Source of the DNA: Adiantum capillus-veneris
Lineage: Eukaryota > Streptophyta > Polypodiopsida > Polypodiales > Pteridaceae
Reading direction: 5' to 3'
Assembly (NCBI GenBank): GCA_014529385.2
Contig: CM043969.1
Span: 16,256,446 to 16,320,445, forward strand
DNA length: 64,000 bases
Each line of letters opens with the position of its first letter. Positions within the stretch are counted from its first letter, which is position 1. This document shows positions 33,479-45,400 of this stretch, in pieces. The notes under the pieces are model-generated. The model did not search any database, was not told the DNA's origin, and saw nothing but the letters and a program-made list of their open reading frames with translations. A program made the translations under genes and the position numbers.

Positions 33479-34153
33479 TTAAGGCACCAAATGTACAATG
33501 CCATCCAAGATGTCCTTGCACTGTAGCCTGTTTTCATTCCTTTTTGATACCTACAAAAACAGTCAAAGTTAAATAAAGAACCAATAAGAGAACAAGAGAC
33601 TTTTAGGCATAATAGTTACCTTTCTACCATTTACTTGAAAGCAGAATGTTGTGGGTAGTTCAATTTCATCATTTTGCAGGTCCAATCTCAATTGTTGTAA
33701 GCTACACATGCCTCTTATCTTTACAATTGACAGATGCTCATTGTTTACCTATATATCAATGTCTTCTATTGGGTTGTCAATGAAGTCCTCCATGTCTTGA
33801 TCAAGTGGAGTTAGCTGACCACCAACATAGTGCCATCTTCAGTAATAAAATGACATAATGAAGTTTTGTGTCCCTATCATGTATTTGCAAGCAATTGAGC
33901 CAGCTTGCACATAACAAGTGATTCCATTCACTGTTTTGGTGTTCCAACCCTCATCCACAAATTCAAGTACATTTGCTGAGTCTAAAGTCTTCACTGAAAA
34001 CATTGTTCTAGATTTTCTGAGTCTAAAGTCTATAGAAACTACAATGGGCATGAATATAGAAATTCTACTCTGTCCATTTTGATCAGTCGTGTTGTAAGTG
34101 ATAATGGCTTCAATGGAAGTTCTTGGTCTTTTTGATCGTGATGAAGATTCCAT
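33479..34153 (-). CDS. E1 gene Z (unknown function)
   Basis: Starts MESSSRSKRPRTSIEAIITY at 34,153. It includes DEGWNTKTVNGITCYVQAGS and a later segment LQQLRLDLQNDEIELPTTF. A 69-bp GT-AG intron (33,551-33,619) precedes a short last exon (VSKRNENRLQCKDILDGIVH, stop at 33,479). E2 has a counterpart beginning MSTPSTSRKPKDEIEAV near its own end, with matching N-T-D and VN...VQ positions. No known domain. The frame is interrupted in the middle. It is convergent with the protease exons. Confidence 0.5.
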
Positions 34154-34539
34154 GGTGAAAAAAGAAATGAGCAGAGAAGTCTAGTCTGAGTTCAAGAGAA
34201 GAATAAGCAGAATGTGCAAAAAACGGTTCAAAACTGGAAAAGATCATGAGATATAATCCAAACGTTGTTTTATGATGGCAACGTGCAAAATGAAAACAAT
34301 ATAATATGAGAAGTACGTCTTTCTAAAAGCGACAGCTATTAAATGCCTTTGCACTTTTACTTGTTTACATTGCTATTTACCAGCTCAAAGTTGCGGTAAA
34401 GATAGACTATTTGCTTTTTTTGTGAGTTTTCAAAAATAGAGGTTCCGTAACGGAAGCTCTTCAACCATTGGTTGAGACCACTCTCTCTCTACACGCTAAA
34501 AGACACAAAAATGACCTCAAAATTCCCCTAATGGGGTAA

Positions 34540-35150
34540 TGTCATGGATGCTTGAGAGTCAGTTGTTGCCTGCATCATCGCCTATGTCATCACGTACATC
34601 ATCGCTAGAAGGATCTAGAAGATTCTAGAAGTTTCTAGAAACATGGAGAAGATTCCGAAAGAATCTAGAAGTTTTTGGAAAGCTCTAGAAATTTGAAGAA
34701 GGATCTAGAAGGATCCAGAAGACTCTAGAAGAATCTAGAACGATCGAGAAGATTCCGGAAGAATCTAGAAGTTTTTGGAAAGCTCTAGAAATTTGAAGAA
34801 GGATCTAGAAGGTTCTAGAAGAACTAGAAGGATCAAGAAGTTTCTAGAAGATTCTAACCACCTCAAGAAGAACCTAGAAAGTCCTAACCTCCTCAAGTAA
34901 CCTCCTCAAGCACTAGTATAAATAGGGGTCTTGGGCCACAAGCCCCTAGGTCTTGCCAACACCAGTTGTGAGGCTCCTATGAGGAAATCCCTCTTCTAGT
35001 TCTTATGTTCAAGTCTCGTCCTTGCAATCAAGCCTTGTCTTGTGCTCAAGTCATGTAATCCAAGCCTTGCATCTAGCTCTCTTAATAAAGTATTAAGTCT
35101 TGTAATCAATATTAAGCTTATCATCAGGTCCAAGTTCCTGTACATAGTGA
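34540..35150 (+). mobile_element. LTR-like sequence with heat-shock-element array
   Basis: Begins TGTCATGGATGC just beyond E1. It has a TATAAATAGG box at about 34,917-34,926 and a polyadenylation-type AATAAAG at about 35,083. This U3-R-U5 layout fits a solo or truncated LTR. The right border (a TACA near 35,142) and superfamily are uncertain, with no primer-binding site or coding part next to it. Confidence 0.55.
34605..34850 (+). promoter_or_regulatory. 10-bp-phased GAA/TTC (HSE-like) array
   Basis: TCTAGAA-type units recur almost exactly every 10 bp for about 240 bp. A 100-bp block (34,651 onwards) is repeated at 34,751. TTCTAGAAGTTTCTAGAA at 34,623-34,640 is a perfect four-unit heat-shock element. 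It lies about 70-310 bp upstream of the TATA box. Heat-activated LTRs with HSEs (ONSEN in Arabidopsis) are the known precedent. Confidence 0.75.
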
Positions 35151-35279
35151 GCATCTCCTCTTACTCTCTTCTAGCTCTATACGCGCTCATAACATACATA
35201 TTTTTCTCGATTTTGGGGCAAAATAATTTTCTTGTTCCCCTTCTTGTCCTCAATTGACATTTTTGATTGCCAAGCAAGA

Positions 35280-35389
<110 letters not shown>

Positions 35390-35449
35390 TAATTCCATAT
35401 ATGGACGATCCGCATTGACAAGGCCCAAAGCAAGAAGGCAAGTCCAAGG

Positions 35450-35765
35450 TTGAAGGCAAGCACATCCAAGGTGGAGAGTGAGCAAATCCACTTGTTTCAA
35501 GGTTTTCATACGACCATATTTGGCATATATGTCGACCAAGGCAGTGCCAAGCACAACATTTTCTTCAACAACCCCTAACTAACAATATCATCATGAATTC
35601 TTTTGCCCATATCAGCATCTTACTTCATGCCTTCAAGGTGCAAGTGTATAGTGATTGGATTTGGAGAGACGACCTCTATGTGCATTTGCAAAAAATAGCC
35701 AGAGCTTCCTTACCCTGACCCTCTTGGACATATCTTGCAGCCAGTGCACTCTATGAGATAACATT
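35450..35765 (-). pseudogene. PPR protein gene fragment
   Basis: Minus-strand readings give ENVVLGTALVDIYAKYGRMK, a near-consensus plant PPR repeat (VVLGTALVDMYAKCG). Upstream lie pieces resembling QEGQGKEALAIF, VSPNPITIHLHLEG and DADMGKRIHDDIV, spread over shifted frames. Plant PPR proteins are organelle RNA-binding factors. This copy is a short decayed fragment with no start or complete repeat series. Its left side runs into the microsatellite. Confidence 0.75.
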
Positions 35766-36513
35766 TGGGGACATGAAGCAAATGGGAACGCGGTAGCCGT
35801 GCAAAATACCAAAACGATATACTACAACCCATGAAACACACAAATTTGCATACTTGGCAACCATCCTTGCACATGCTCCAAGTAATTGTATGCAAACATA
35901 GAGAGACATCGAGAGAGATATAGCGAGAGAGCATGTGCATGTGCACCTCCTAGAGTGAAGTGCTACATCGGAACGGCGAGATAGAAGGGGGAAGAGGGCA
36001 GGAGAATAATAACACAGGCGTTGTGTGCAATTTACCCCCGTGCAAGAGTGAGCATTTTCCTCTTGCACGTATTTACTTATAGATTTGTGAATGCTAAAAA
36101 ATGAATGCACATTGTCCGCCCGGACATAAAGTGACTATAGCTCACAAAGAGCTCTTTAATAATACAATGATAATGAATCTGCTATCCTTCAAGTACATTC
36201 CATAGAGTAGCTATGTATTTTCCACGTGTCAGCTGTGGTAAACAACAAAATATCAATTCCATTACATACCTCTCCGTTAGAAAGCAACTGTCCTCAGTTG
36301 CAAAGATAAGAATCTGCAAACCATACTTGTAAAAAATAGTGATTAGTATGCCATGTCAAAAATATCACATAGTAAAAGAAAAATGTATGAAACTAAACTA
36401 CATTGATTATGCTTTCCGTCATCCATATACTACCGATTCTAGTGTCCCCCATACCACTAGAATAAGTAGTACATGTTATACACTGACGAATCTGGATATC
36501 ATTGGTCACACTC
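35766..36513. other. No gene recognised
   Basis: AT-rich sequence between the PPR fragment and element E2, with short frames only. Confidence 0.5.
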
Positions 36514-36908
36514 CATTAGGAAAAATATGAACCCCAAAACGGCCCTTTAGCTTAAGGGGTGATTAAGCATGGACCAATAGGAAGAGGGTGGTGGCCATAG
36601 CTATACCCTCTTAAAAGGTAGGGTAGTAGGGGGCATGGGAGCCTGTTTGTTCCCCTTATTATAGCTTTGTTCCCTAGAAAGAAAGAGAAGGGGGAAAAGG
36701 GGGGGTTGGGGGTTCCCTCCATTTTCATGGGCGCCCATAAAGTAACCCTAAAATTTCTTTTTTTTTTTTGAAAATCTCTAAATATCACTTTTCACTCTCC
36801 AAACCAAATACATGGTCAAAAAACTATTTTCTTTGACAAAAATCTGCATTTCTCAGCAGTACCCTCTATTCTACCTCTTCTCTCTTCTCTTTCTCCTCTT
36901 GTCTCCAA

Positions 36909-37141
36909 GATTTCCATAGCTGTAGCACATGAGGAAGCTTCCCATAGCTGCACCACTTGTCTCCCCCTTTCATCCATACCATCCCTTTAAACTACTTCTT
37001 CTCCCCTTGCTCCCCATTAGCCACTTCTCCCGCTCCTGCCAAGCTTTCCATAGCTGCATCACAAATGAAAGCTTTCCATAGCTGCATGACCTGTCCACCC
37101 CTTTCATCCACACCATCCATTTGAGCTACTTCTTCTCCCCA
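36909..37141 (+). repeat. Direct repeat of about 140 bp in the left end of E2
   Basis: TTTCCATAGCTG...CACTTGTC...CTTTCATCCATACCATCC...CTACTTCTTCTCCCC occurs at about 36,909-37,010 and again at about 37,047-37,141. Each copy holds two CCATAGCTGCA motifs; the complementary GGAGTGGAG/CTATGG array is at the other end of E2. Confidence 0.7.
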
Positions 37142-37233
37142 TTGTTTCCCATTCAACCATTCCTTCTCATTTCATCCCTGAAGCAACAGGTCTCTCTCTC
37201 TAACACCACAACTCTTCTTCTTCTGGTGCTACC

Positions 37234-38475
37234 ATGTCAACCCCCTCCACTTCAAGGAAGCCAAAGGATGAGATCGAGGCGGTTTGCTTGCATAACACTA
37301 GGGATTCTTATGGGAATGTGTGCCGCAGGTATTTTCTAAAGGATCTTGGATCTTCATGCAACCTGCAGCTATCGGGCCTCATTCAGTTCGAAACCATGGC
37401 AACCTTGACAAACATTGGAAGGGGAGACTTCTTGGTTTCAAGAACCATAGAGTCAATGACACAGTGGCCATTGTTCAACACGTGTACTCTTGGCGTTCCA
37501 TGCGCTTGAGGAATGGAAGCTCAAGAGATTTCCCAATACATTGTAAGCCGTAAAACATTGCTACTTGCTGATTGTAAACGCTTGTTATTTGTCTTTGACT
37601 TGATAGTTTTTGGTGTTGTCATAGATAAATTCCCATCCGACCTTGTTGAGGAACAACCAATCAAGAGTCTCATAGGAACCTTCAACGCTCTTCATGCGGA
37701 CATTGGTGTTATGATGCTTCCCAACTCACCACCTTCGATTCTGCTGCTGCAACGTGAATCTTCTTCTACTCACACACGTATGTAGTGCCGGCCTCGAAGG
37801 ATGGATATGGTAAGATCATTTCTGTTGACAAACCTTCATTACTAAGTCCGAAATGGCCACAACCCAACGCGTGGTCACTTTTCTCAGTGAAGGAGAAGAT
37901 GCTTTCCAATATTTTCTCCTCATTAAAAATTGGGAAGGCTTCTAGATCAGTAGGGTTCTATTGGTGTTGCCTCATGTATGTTTTTGTATACTGTTCAAGA
38001 GATTGCCATTCTGTGTCACACATACTATGTTTTGTAGCAAGAATGTCATTATGAAGCACTAAAACTGGTATTTGGAGATAATTGGGGAATGGTTGAGGGA
38101 GTGCACCAAGGAGATAAATACAAGTGTAAGGTGGGTACGTGCTTCAGGTATAGGGATACGGTGCTCACTACTTTGTACTTACGTTTTCACTATGAGCGTT
38201 GGATGTGTAAGAGTGGAAACTGGATACCCTTACAATCTAATGTTGCTAATTTTGTGAAATTTGACATGCCCGCTACTTTGTCAAATGGTGTTTCTGAGAT
38301 TGTGCAAGTCAGTGAACACTGGACACTCACCAACATATGGGAACACTTGTTTGTCTTGGGCTACAAAGAAATCAAAGATGCTTACTTTTGTCTCAATCGG
38401 CAAAAGGTCAATTTAATTCATATGTTTCCAATTGTTAGTCTTATTAAAAGCATTTTTGTTGTTTCAGATTGGTAG
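37234..38475 (+). CDS. E2 gene Z and following unrecognised exons
   Basis: MSTPSTSRKPKDEIEAVCLH at 37,234 aligns with the start of E1 gene Z (both S-rich, then IEA, then N-T-x-D). Later text GFKNHRVNDTVAIVQHVYSW matches the E1 VN...VQ block. Further exon-like pieces follow: IDKFPSDLVEEQPIKSLIGT near 37,625, and a longer one (38,037-38,425) behind a TTTTGTAG acceptor with DTVLTTLYLRFHYERWMCKS and GYKEIKDAYFCLNRQK. The last may be a separate gene without a counterpart in E1. No known domain; frames are interrupted. Confidence 0.45.
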
Positions 38476-38704
38476 GCGGATGGAGGCAGCCATGAAAGTG
38501 CAAGAAAAGTGGAGGGTTGGTGGTGCATTGTCTTTAAGTTAATCTAATAGATCAATGTAACCGGCTCTAATGCCACGTTGTAAAGCCTTCTATTTAAAGG
38601 AAATTCTAAACTTTTTTGTCATTATAGTATCACCTTCCTTGATTTAAGATTTTGTTTGGGTGTTTGTGTGCGCACCCATATGTGTTTGTATGGAGCGGTG
38701 GGCT

Positions 38705-38899
<195 letters not shown>

Positions 38900-39040
38900 G
38901 GCAGCACTGCTAGTGCATCCTCCTCCCATGCAGCAGCAGCTTTGAAAGAGCCACACACCCCCCTTTTGCGGTTTCTTCTTTTCTTAGAGTACACCAAATA
39001 TGTTGGACGCAGTGATCTTCAGGGCTTCTTTACCCACACA

Positions 39041-40344
39041 ATGGATTTACAAAAAACCATGCAACTCCACAATGACACTTTTCATGACATCATAGAGTAT
39101 ATGCATGCGCATATACTCAAGTATGCTGTGAACTTTGAAGACAACGCCAAGCTGTGGTTGCCATGTGATGTGCTTCGGTACATCCACAAGGGCGGCACTG
39201 CACTTTCAAAGAGACTAGCTCCCTTTGAGGCGATTGCAAAAGAGGCGAACCACTTCCGTCAAGTGACAAAGAAAGTTGCAGACTCCTTGAAGAAGCGCAA
39301 AATTGGGCAATCTTTCTTGTCCAACATTGGCACTCTCTTCTTCCTCGTCAATGAGGAGCCCTCCTTGGAGGAGATGGAGATCCTGCATTTGGCACTGGGT
39401 GGGGTGCTGGCGGATCGTAAAGATCCCAAGGCCGCGCCTATAGATGTCCAAAGTGAGCGAAGACTGCAAACTACCAAAAATCCCCATGTCTAAGAAGAAT
39501 CAGTTGCAGTGAGAGAGTAGATTGTTGGCACCTCCGAGGTGCCCGACCCCGAGTGCCGTGACCTTGCTGCAATTCTCAAAGTGGAGATTAGCCATCTTAG
39601 CAGCATGATTATAGAAGATGAGGAGTATTTATTCTTACATGATCTTGAAAAGGCTTTTGGTGTCCGATTAGATGAGTGTCTTAGCCTCATATGCACCAAG
39701 ATGGAGTTCCCCCTTGATCCTACACCAGAAGCTACAGATGACAAGCTGCTTCCATTGGGGGACTCTATTGCTGACACAATTTCACTAGTGACAATGGATA
39801 TTCTCGCTACAGAGCAGAGTAAAGTCACGGACGAGGAGTTTGTTGCCACACAAGCCAGTGTTGTTGCCAACCAAACTCCTATCCGCCCCTGCAAGGTTGA
39901 TGAGAGAAAATCCTCTATCAACCTTGAAGCCACACCAACTATGAATGATGAGGATAAGCAATAAGAGGTAATACTAAGCATCTTCTACGTTGATAATTCA
40001 ACCTTTCTTCTTTGCTTTTGGTTAATTACAATTTTGCAGGATGTTTTGGACATGGACCTTTGGGCTAGCCGGAAGGGGGGAGAGCACACGGTGTTTGGAC
40101 CTCAGGCAGCCCTAGAACACTACATCGGAAAACCACACCAATGCAAGATGTGTGCATCATACACAAGGATTTCTCCCCAAACAGTCATTTTGTTTTGTGG
40201 GTGCTTAAGCCCGCAAGTAAACTCCTATGCTTAGCCACCATCCCTCAGACAGCCCATGTAATTATTCTGGTGAAAAAATCACTTGAAATTTCCACTTTTG
40301 GCACTGGCTTCGCCGGCCAGGTCATGACACGCATAGCTCTTTGA
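39041..40344 (+). CDS. E2 gene A (unknown function)
   Basis: A first segment from about 39,041 (MDLQKTMQLHNDTFHDIIEY, then LSKRLAPFEAIAKEANHF and FLSNIGTLFFLVNEEPSLEE) is followed by EEYLFLHDLEKAFGVRLDEC. A 72-bp GT-AG intron (39,968-40,039) precedes DVLDMDLWASRKGGEHTVFG and, after a frame change, VIILVKKSLEISTFGTGFAG. All main blocks align with E1 gene A, including the invariant L-x-H-x-IGK and FG-x-x-F/PG-L/AG. The frame is interrupted. Function unknown. A structural, replication or DNA-binding role cannot be told apart. Confidence 0.55.
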
Positions 40345-41086
40345 GAGTGCCCAAGCTATAGCTGCTTCGGTACTTACATCCATTCTACCCAACGCTATAG
40401 AACGTCATACAGAGGTCACAAAGCACCTCCTGTCAAAAGATCGTTAAGCCATATGTACAAGCTTCTAAATGAAAATTATCTCTCTTCTCCATGATCTTTT
40501 GCAAAGTTCAATTTACTGTTTTGTTCATGTTCAGTGACAAGGCAAACTGTTTGAAAGTTGATTTTGTACATTGAACAAACTTGTCCAAAAAATAGCATAA
40601 AATAGCTTTTTTAATACTAGCTGTGCCCTGTCATTGACATTTCATGCAATTCTCTATGTGTCCACAAGGCATCAAGGTTTAGCCCTGCAAGCCTATTGTC
40701 TGCCCAAAACTCGTTGTCTTGTGGACAACACCAATTTGACAAGTTTTGCAAGTTTCTGGCAAATACAAAGCAAACATTTTACCTAATGGACAATTTCAAG
40801 CCAGCCAAACAATTTATTTAGCTTTGGTTTCCAGTTGATTAGCCTTTTGTATAGTTGATTAGCATCTCACCTTCAACCATTTAACAAAATAAATATAGAC
40901 AAATAGACATCAAAATTGTACATTAAGTTAACATAGAGAGACAAAAAGAGACGGATTGTATTTGTCAACAAAAAGTGAAATTGCATTGAGTTCTCAAGAA
41001 AACTTGAATCTAGTACAAGGGTTCCAAAGTAAATTGATTCCAATACAAAAGTTAGTTACAAAAAAAGGCTTTGACGTCAAAGGGTA
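40345..41086. other. Convergent spacer between E2 genes A and H3-like
   Basis: AT-rich, no frame of note. It probably holds the 3' ends of both genes. Confidence 0.6.
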
Positions 41087-41820
41087 TCAGTCCTGCCTTA
41101 GGCAACGTGCAAGCTGCATGTCCTTGGGCATGATTGCTACACGCTTGGCATGGATAGCACATAAGAATGTGTCTTCAAAGAGACTGACCAAATAAGCCTC
41201 TGCAGCCTCCTAAATTGATTTGAGGGCAATTGCAGACATCCAAAGCTCTATGTTGTAGCTTTGTAGCACTTCCTTACATGTCCATGCAAATGGTGCTTTC
41301 CTAGTAAGCAGGTCTATTGTCTTTTGGTAATGCCAAATTTCAACAAACGTTCCACAAAACCGTCATGTTCTCTGAGGTCGGCATTGTGGGGGCCTTTGAG
41401 CTCCTTGTGGCTTTGCTCTCTACAACTTCTTGTAGAATTTTGACTTTCGACGGCGCTTGGGAGGTGGCCGGGGGGCATCTTCATCCGGATCATAATACTC
41501 ATCTTCACTGCTACGCTCATCATCGTTGGGTTGATCAGAAGGCATGGCACCCATTCCTCTGGGTAGTGACTTGCCGGTAACAGTGTGGCAACCTGGGCTA
41601 GATGGCATCCGGCCCATTTGGCATGGCAATGTCTTCCTGCCCACCCTATGGTTCACTGGGATGTCCTCCCCTTCCCACGGCAGATGTTCATTGGACGTGT
41701 CCGTCTCTGTTTGATCCGAGTCAGCTAGCTCTTCAGTTATCGATTTTCACACATCTTTTTCTTTCTACGCGCCTCAATGGTCTTTGGATTCTTCTTTGTA
41801 GTCTGTTTTGTCCTTGCCAT
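41087..41820 (-). pseudogene. E2 histone H3-like gene (decayed)
   Basis: The start at 41,820 reads MARTKQTTKKNPKTIEARRK, an H3 N-terminus (MARTKQTARK). A long linker follows with an acidic then basic stretch (SSEDEYYDPDEDAPRP, PKRRRKSKFYKK). The histone fold is at about 41,380-41,087: WHYQKTIDLLTRKAPF (H3: RRYQKSTELLIRKLPF), [40 protein letters not shown], stop at 41,087. The fold is closer to canonical H3 than the E1 copy, but shares Y-x-I and AL at the loop 1/alpha-2 start with E1. There is no C-terminal extension and no protease next to it. Several interruptions, so not expressed as such. Confidence 0.88.
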
Positions 41821-42278
41821 CGTGAAAGTGCATTTGGGGGGCTTCTTAGAGGTTGTGGTGTTCGGTGAGGGAAGGAGTGTTATGTGTTTGAGAAGGGGGG
41901 GGGGGGGGGATGTTTGTGTTTACCTCTTTGTATAGGGTGACCATATAAGGGCGGGTTCACATGGTGGAAAAGAGCCGCTAAAAGCACAAGAAAATAATCT
42001 TTTGAATTTTAAAACCACATGAAATTGGAGAACTATTCAAACACACAGAGAAAAATGTACACTTGTAAAATTGCGTAAACAATCAAACAATGCAAATGCT
42101 TGATCCAAAAAAAGAGAGCATCCAAATGTAGCAAATTCTCCATTTTCATGAGATTCTAAATACATCTACTAACTCCTGACCCAAAATTTTTCAACCCTAG
42201 TCTTTGATGCTCGCCACACTGCATGCCGTGATGGACCTTGTGAGAATCTCCAACGTTTTGAGAAACAAACATGACCAG

Positions 42279-45036
42279 TTAATGGGTTTCTTTTGCCAAG
42301 CGCGATGACCTTGCACGTTCAATTGACACTTTGCGACCAAAGGTAGTGCGATAAAACAAATGGAACATTTCCTGAAGATAGCATGAGCGCACTAAGCCTC
42401 CTCCATGTCTTGTATTCTTGAAGTAGACACCCCTGGCATGATAGTGTGACTTCTCCATACCTTGTGTGCTCCAAAGATCCAATGAAACATATATATTCAT
42501 AAAGTATGCACCATGGGCATAGAGGATGTGCTGCCCAAAAAGCCACAACATATCGATGATCAAAACTAAAGCATAGTGCAGACCAAGTCGGAATAGCAAG
42601 CACCCACCATATAGTGTGTAATGTTCGATTCACCCCATACAATGATGACTGCCTTTGTGAACTCCACCACCAAAATTTAAAATTATTGTCGTTGCTCACT
42701 GGTTGTGCTTGCAAGTCGTAATATCTTCATCATCTTATCAAATACCACCCAAACATGTTATCAGCTAAGCACAACACTTGCATTTCTATCATTGTCCGTT
42801 GTAGACTTGCAGAGATCCTTCCACAACTCCCATCCACCTTTAGATGTTGATGTTCCAGCAGCAGCACCCGAACCCTCTTCAAAAAATGCCTTACCTTTAG
42901 TCCACTCATGGACACTGGTTGGGCCACTTCTTGAGCACTTGCATTATTCTTTTGTGCAACAATGGAGGTGTTGGTCCCATGAAAATCTATTGAATTTAAG
43001 AGCCCTTCCACTTTTGAGATAACGTCAAATGAGCTCTCCGCAGGCTTCATTGTAAAGGCATAATCAATATGAAGCTTTAATAAATGATCAAAGATGCGCA
43101 TAAAAGTGTGCAAAAATGCACATTTTTGAGAGGGAAGTTAATAATAGGGTTCCATTCAGTGTCTTTTGCGGCACGATTGGGCTCCTCTAGCATAGGACAT
43201 CATAGAACCGAATGCTCCCACACACGTGTAATTTGTGAATTGTCATCTTCCTTTGTTTCGTCGATTGTTGCGATCTTGCGTGCATTCCCCTTATAGTCCT
43301 TAATGCAAAATGGACAAGGATACAGAGCTCTTGCCCCTTTTTTGCACCCTAGAATGCATTTGATTGTTTGCAAATTGCCACCTAAGTGCTACTCAACTTC
43401 AAACTCCCCTATGCCATCTACTTGGAGTTTTTTCCCAGGTAGCTGTGCCTTAATGACATCTATCGGTAGAATGCATTCAAAAATCCAAGCAAGCACTCCA
43501 TGGGTCTCCTTGGTAACCTCAATAGCACCAAGACACCAAATTTCTTTCTTCGACTGCACACTGGAAGATGGTGCACAATCCTCATTCATAGCTGTACGTT
43601 TTGCATGAAATAATGCCTCATTCACGAGAGTAATACTTATCCTTTCTAATCTTTGTTTGTTCACAATATGACACTCGTCTAGCTTGAGCACAAACACCAA
43701 CTTTGAGACAAACACTAAAAAATGTCCAAAATAACATAAGGAAAACCATAATTGACAAAAAAATATTGCATTAATGTAGCCTCACCATTAGGTGGTACAC
43801 CATAAAAATGTATCATTGCCATTTGAAGCCTTCTCAAATCAGCAAAGTATTATTTGACATTGAGTAAGGAAATCCCTTGTCCACTCTGTCACCTACGCTT
43901 GCATTGGTACGTTTTTTTAACTCCTTTGGACCGCTTGGTAAAGATGGATGAATGCATTATCTCCTCTATGTGCAAATAGACTCCTATTTGAAAGTACACA
44001 TCTTCATTCGAGGCCTTCTTAGCAAGATTGACCTTAAGTGGTATAGGAAAATAATTCTCAGTAATTCTCTTTCCCTTAAAGCATCCTTAAGGAGACCATA
44101 TAAGGCAATGTATCCCTTAGTAATAATTCCAACTTCATCTTAAGCCTTCTATACATCAACGTTGCTCACAAGATTTGAAAAATTTCGCATCACCTCCTTT
44201 GTGACAGCATTGTTTAAATGTTCTGCATTTGGTGCTCATAAAAGGGCTACAAAATCCGATTTCTTAAGGCACAAACTTAACCGATGGATGCGATCCTCCT
44301 GGCTGTGGCCACCACACAGCTCTTGGATAAAATTCCTACAAGAATGAACAAAAATATTATTACAAACTTCCTACAAGAATGGACAAAAACATTACCACAG
44401 AAACACAGATTGCATAGCAAAATGTACCTTGTAGTTGTAACCCTTCTTTTTCTAGCATCACCTTTGAGGGCTAAAGGCTCTATGGCATTGAAGCTCCTCT
44501 TACATTCCCTTGCACCTAAGGGCGTCTTTTTAAGATGCAAGATCTTATCTTCAAGCTTCACAATCTTAGCATCCTTCTCTTCCACCCGTAGCTTAATAAT
44601 TTCCACTTCCTCCTCCGCATGAAAGATCCTTTCGTGCAATCCACTAGTGATATGGAAAAGAAGTTGACATTGATGCAAAGACCATTCTGCACTATCAGCT
44701 CCAATAGTTGATAATCGCTTGCAGTATCCAAGAAGACCTTGCTCCCCTCTACCTACATATTGTAATAATGAAGCAAGGCTATTGAATGTTGGCTACCCAT
44801 TGATGGATGGATCATTAGGGTAGAGGCAACCATGCACCCAAAGGTCCACATTGGTGTGACCTGCAGCACGACATTGTTGTGCAGTTTGAAAGTAAATGAC
44901 GCTTTGCAAGTGCAAAGTCCTTTGGCAACTGAACATGTAGAGAAATCGTTTCTGAACTTGACACTCTTGTTGTGGATGGGAGGTTTGTAATGTCGCCTAG
45001 CTCCATGGCAAGGGGAATAAAGTTGGCCTCAAGCAA
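42279..45036 (-). CDS. E2 transposase-like gene (coiled coil, zinc-finger, C-terminal block)
   Basis: Order on the minus strand: PTFNSLASLLQYVGRGEQGL with LGY next; coiled coil (EEEVEIIKLRVEEKDAKIVK); intron 44,336-44,427 in phase AG|G; VGIITKGYIALYGLL; LDECHIVNKQRL; HLGGNLQTIKCILGCKKGAR, then YPCPFCIKDY (C-x2-C); FLHTFMRIFDHLLKL; and EKSHYHARGVYFKNTRHGGG near 42,450. The GG-D/N...C-P-x-C and LH-x-F-x-RI-x-D text recalls uncharacterised RNase H-like transposase proteins of other eukaryotes, from memory and unverified. The first three blocks are shared with E1. The frame is interrupted. It may drive mobility of the family. Confidence 0.55.
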
Positions 45037-45400
45037 GAGTGGAGAGATGCAGTAGAGGCATGGAGTGGAGAGGTAAGCTATGGAGGGAAGAGCTATGGGA
45101 TGGAGAGATTCAAGAGAGATACGGAGTGGAGAGGAGATCTATGGAGTGGAGTGCTACAGGAGAGCTACGGAGTGGAGAGGAGGGCCATGGAGTGGAGTGT
45201 TGTAGGGGAGAGCTACAGAGTGGAGAGGAGGGCTATGGAGTGGAGAGCCATGGGGGGGAGAGCTGTAGCAAAGCTATGGAGTGGACTTGCAACAAAGAGA
45301 GGGAAGGAGGAAGCTATGGAGTGGAGAGCCATGGGGGGGAGAGCTGCAGCAAAGCTATGGAGTGGAACTGCAACAAAGAGAGGTAAGGAGGAAGTGTGTG
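45037..45400. repeat. Purine-rich tandem repeats (GAGCTATGGAGTGGAGAG type)
   Basis: About 12 variable copies of an 18-36 bp unit lie upstream of the transposase-like gene of E2. Long frames here (MEW, GVE repeats) are translation of the repeats and not proteins. Confidence 0.85.

Larger units (their letters stand above)
27092..34533 (+). mobile_element. Element E1: TIR-bounded element carrying a histone H3-like gene
   Basis: Starts CATTAGGGGAATTTTGAGG at 27,092 and ends with its complement at 34,533. The inverted repeat is exact for 22 bp and continues diverged for about 58 bp (GTAGAGAGAGA is still shared). GGG flanks both ends (27,089-27,091 and 34,534-34,536), consistent with a 3-bp target duplication. 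Length is 7,442 bp. Genes in order: transposase-like (+), A (-), H3-like (+), Ulp1-like protease (+), Z (-). Element E2 at 36,514-45,947 has the same terminal CATTAGG and four of these genes in diverged form. A 3-bp duplication would fit the CMC group, but the proteins are not TNP2-like. Family unassigned. Confidence 0.8.

Noticed and set aside
27092-34533. E1 as a Polinton/Maverick-type element because of its size, inverted repeats and cysteine protease
   Set aside because: No family-B DNA polymerase, packaging ATPase or retroviral-type integrase seen; repeats are short and the flanking duplication is 3 bp rather than 6 bp; the protease looks like Ulp1 with introns.
27092-34533. 8-bp (hAT) or 9-bp (Mutator) target duplication for E1
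   Set aside because: Flanks compared at those lengths do not match; only GGG repeats. The 3-bp match could still be chance.
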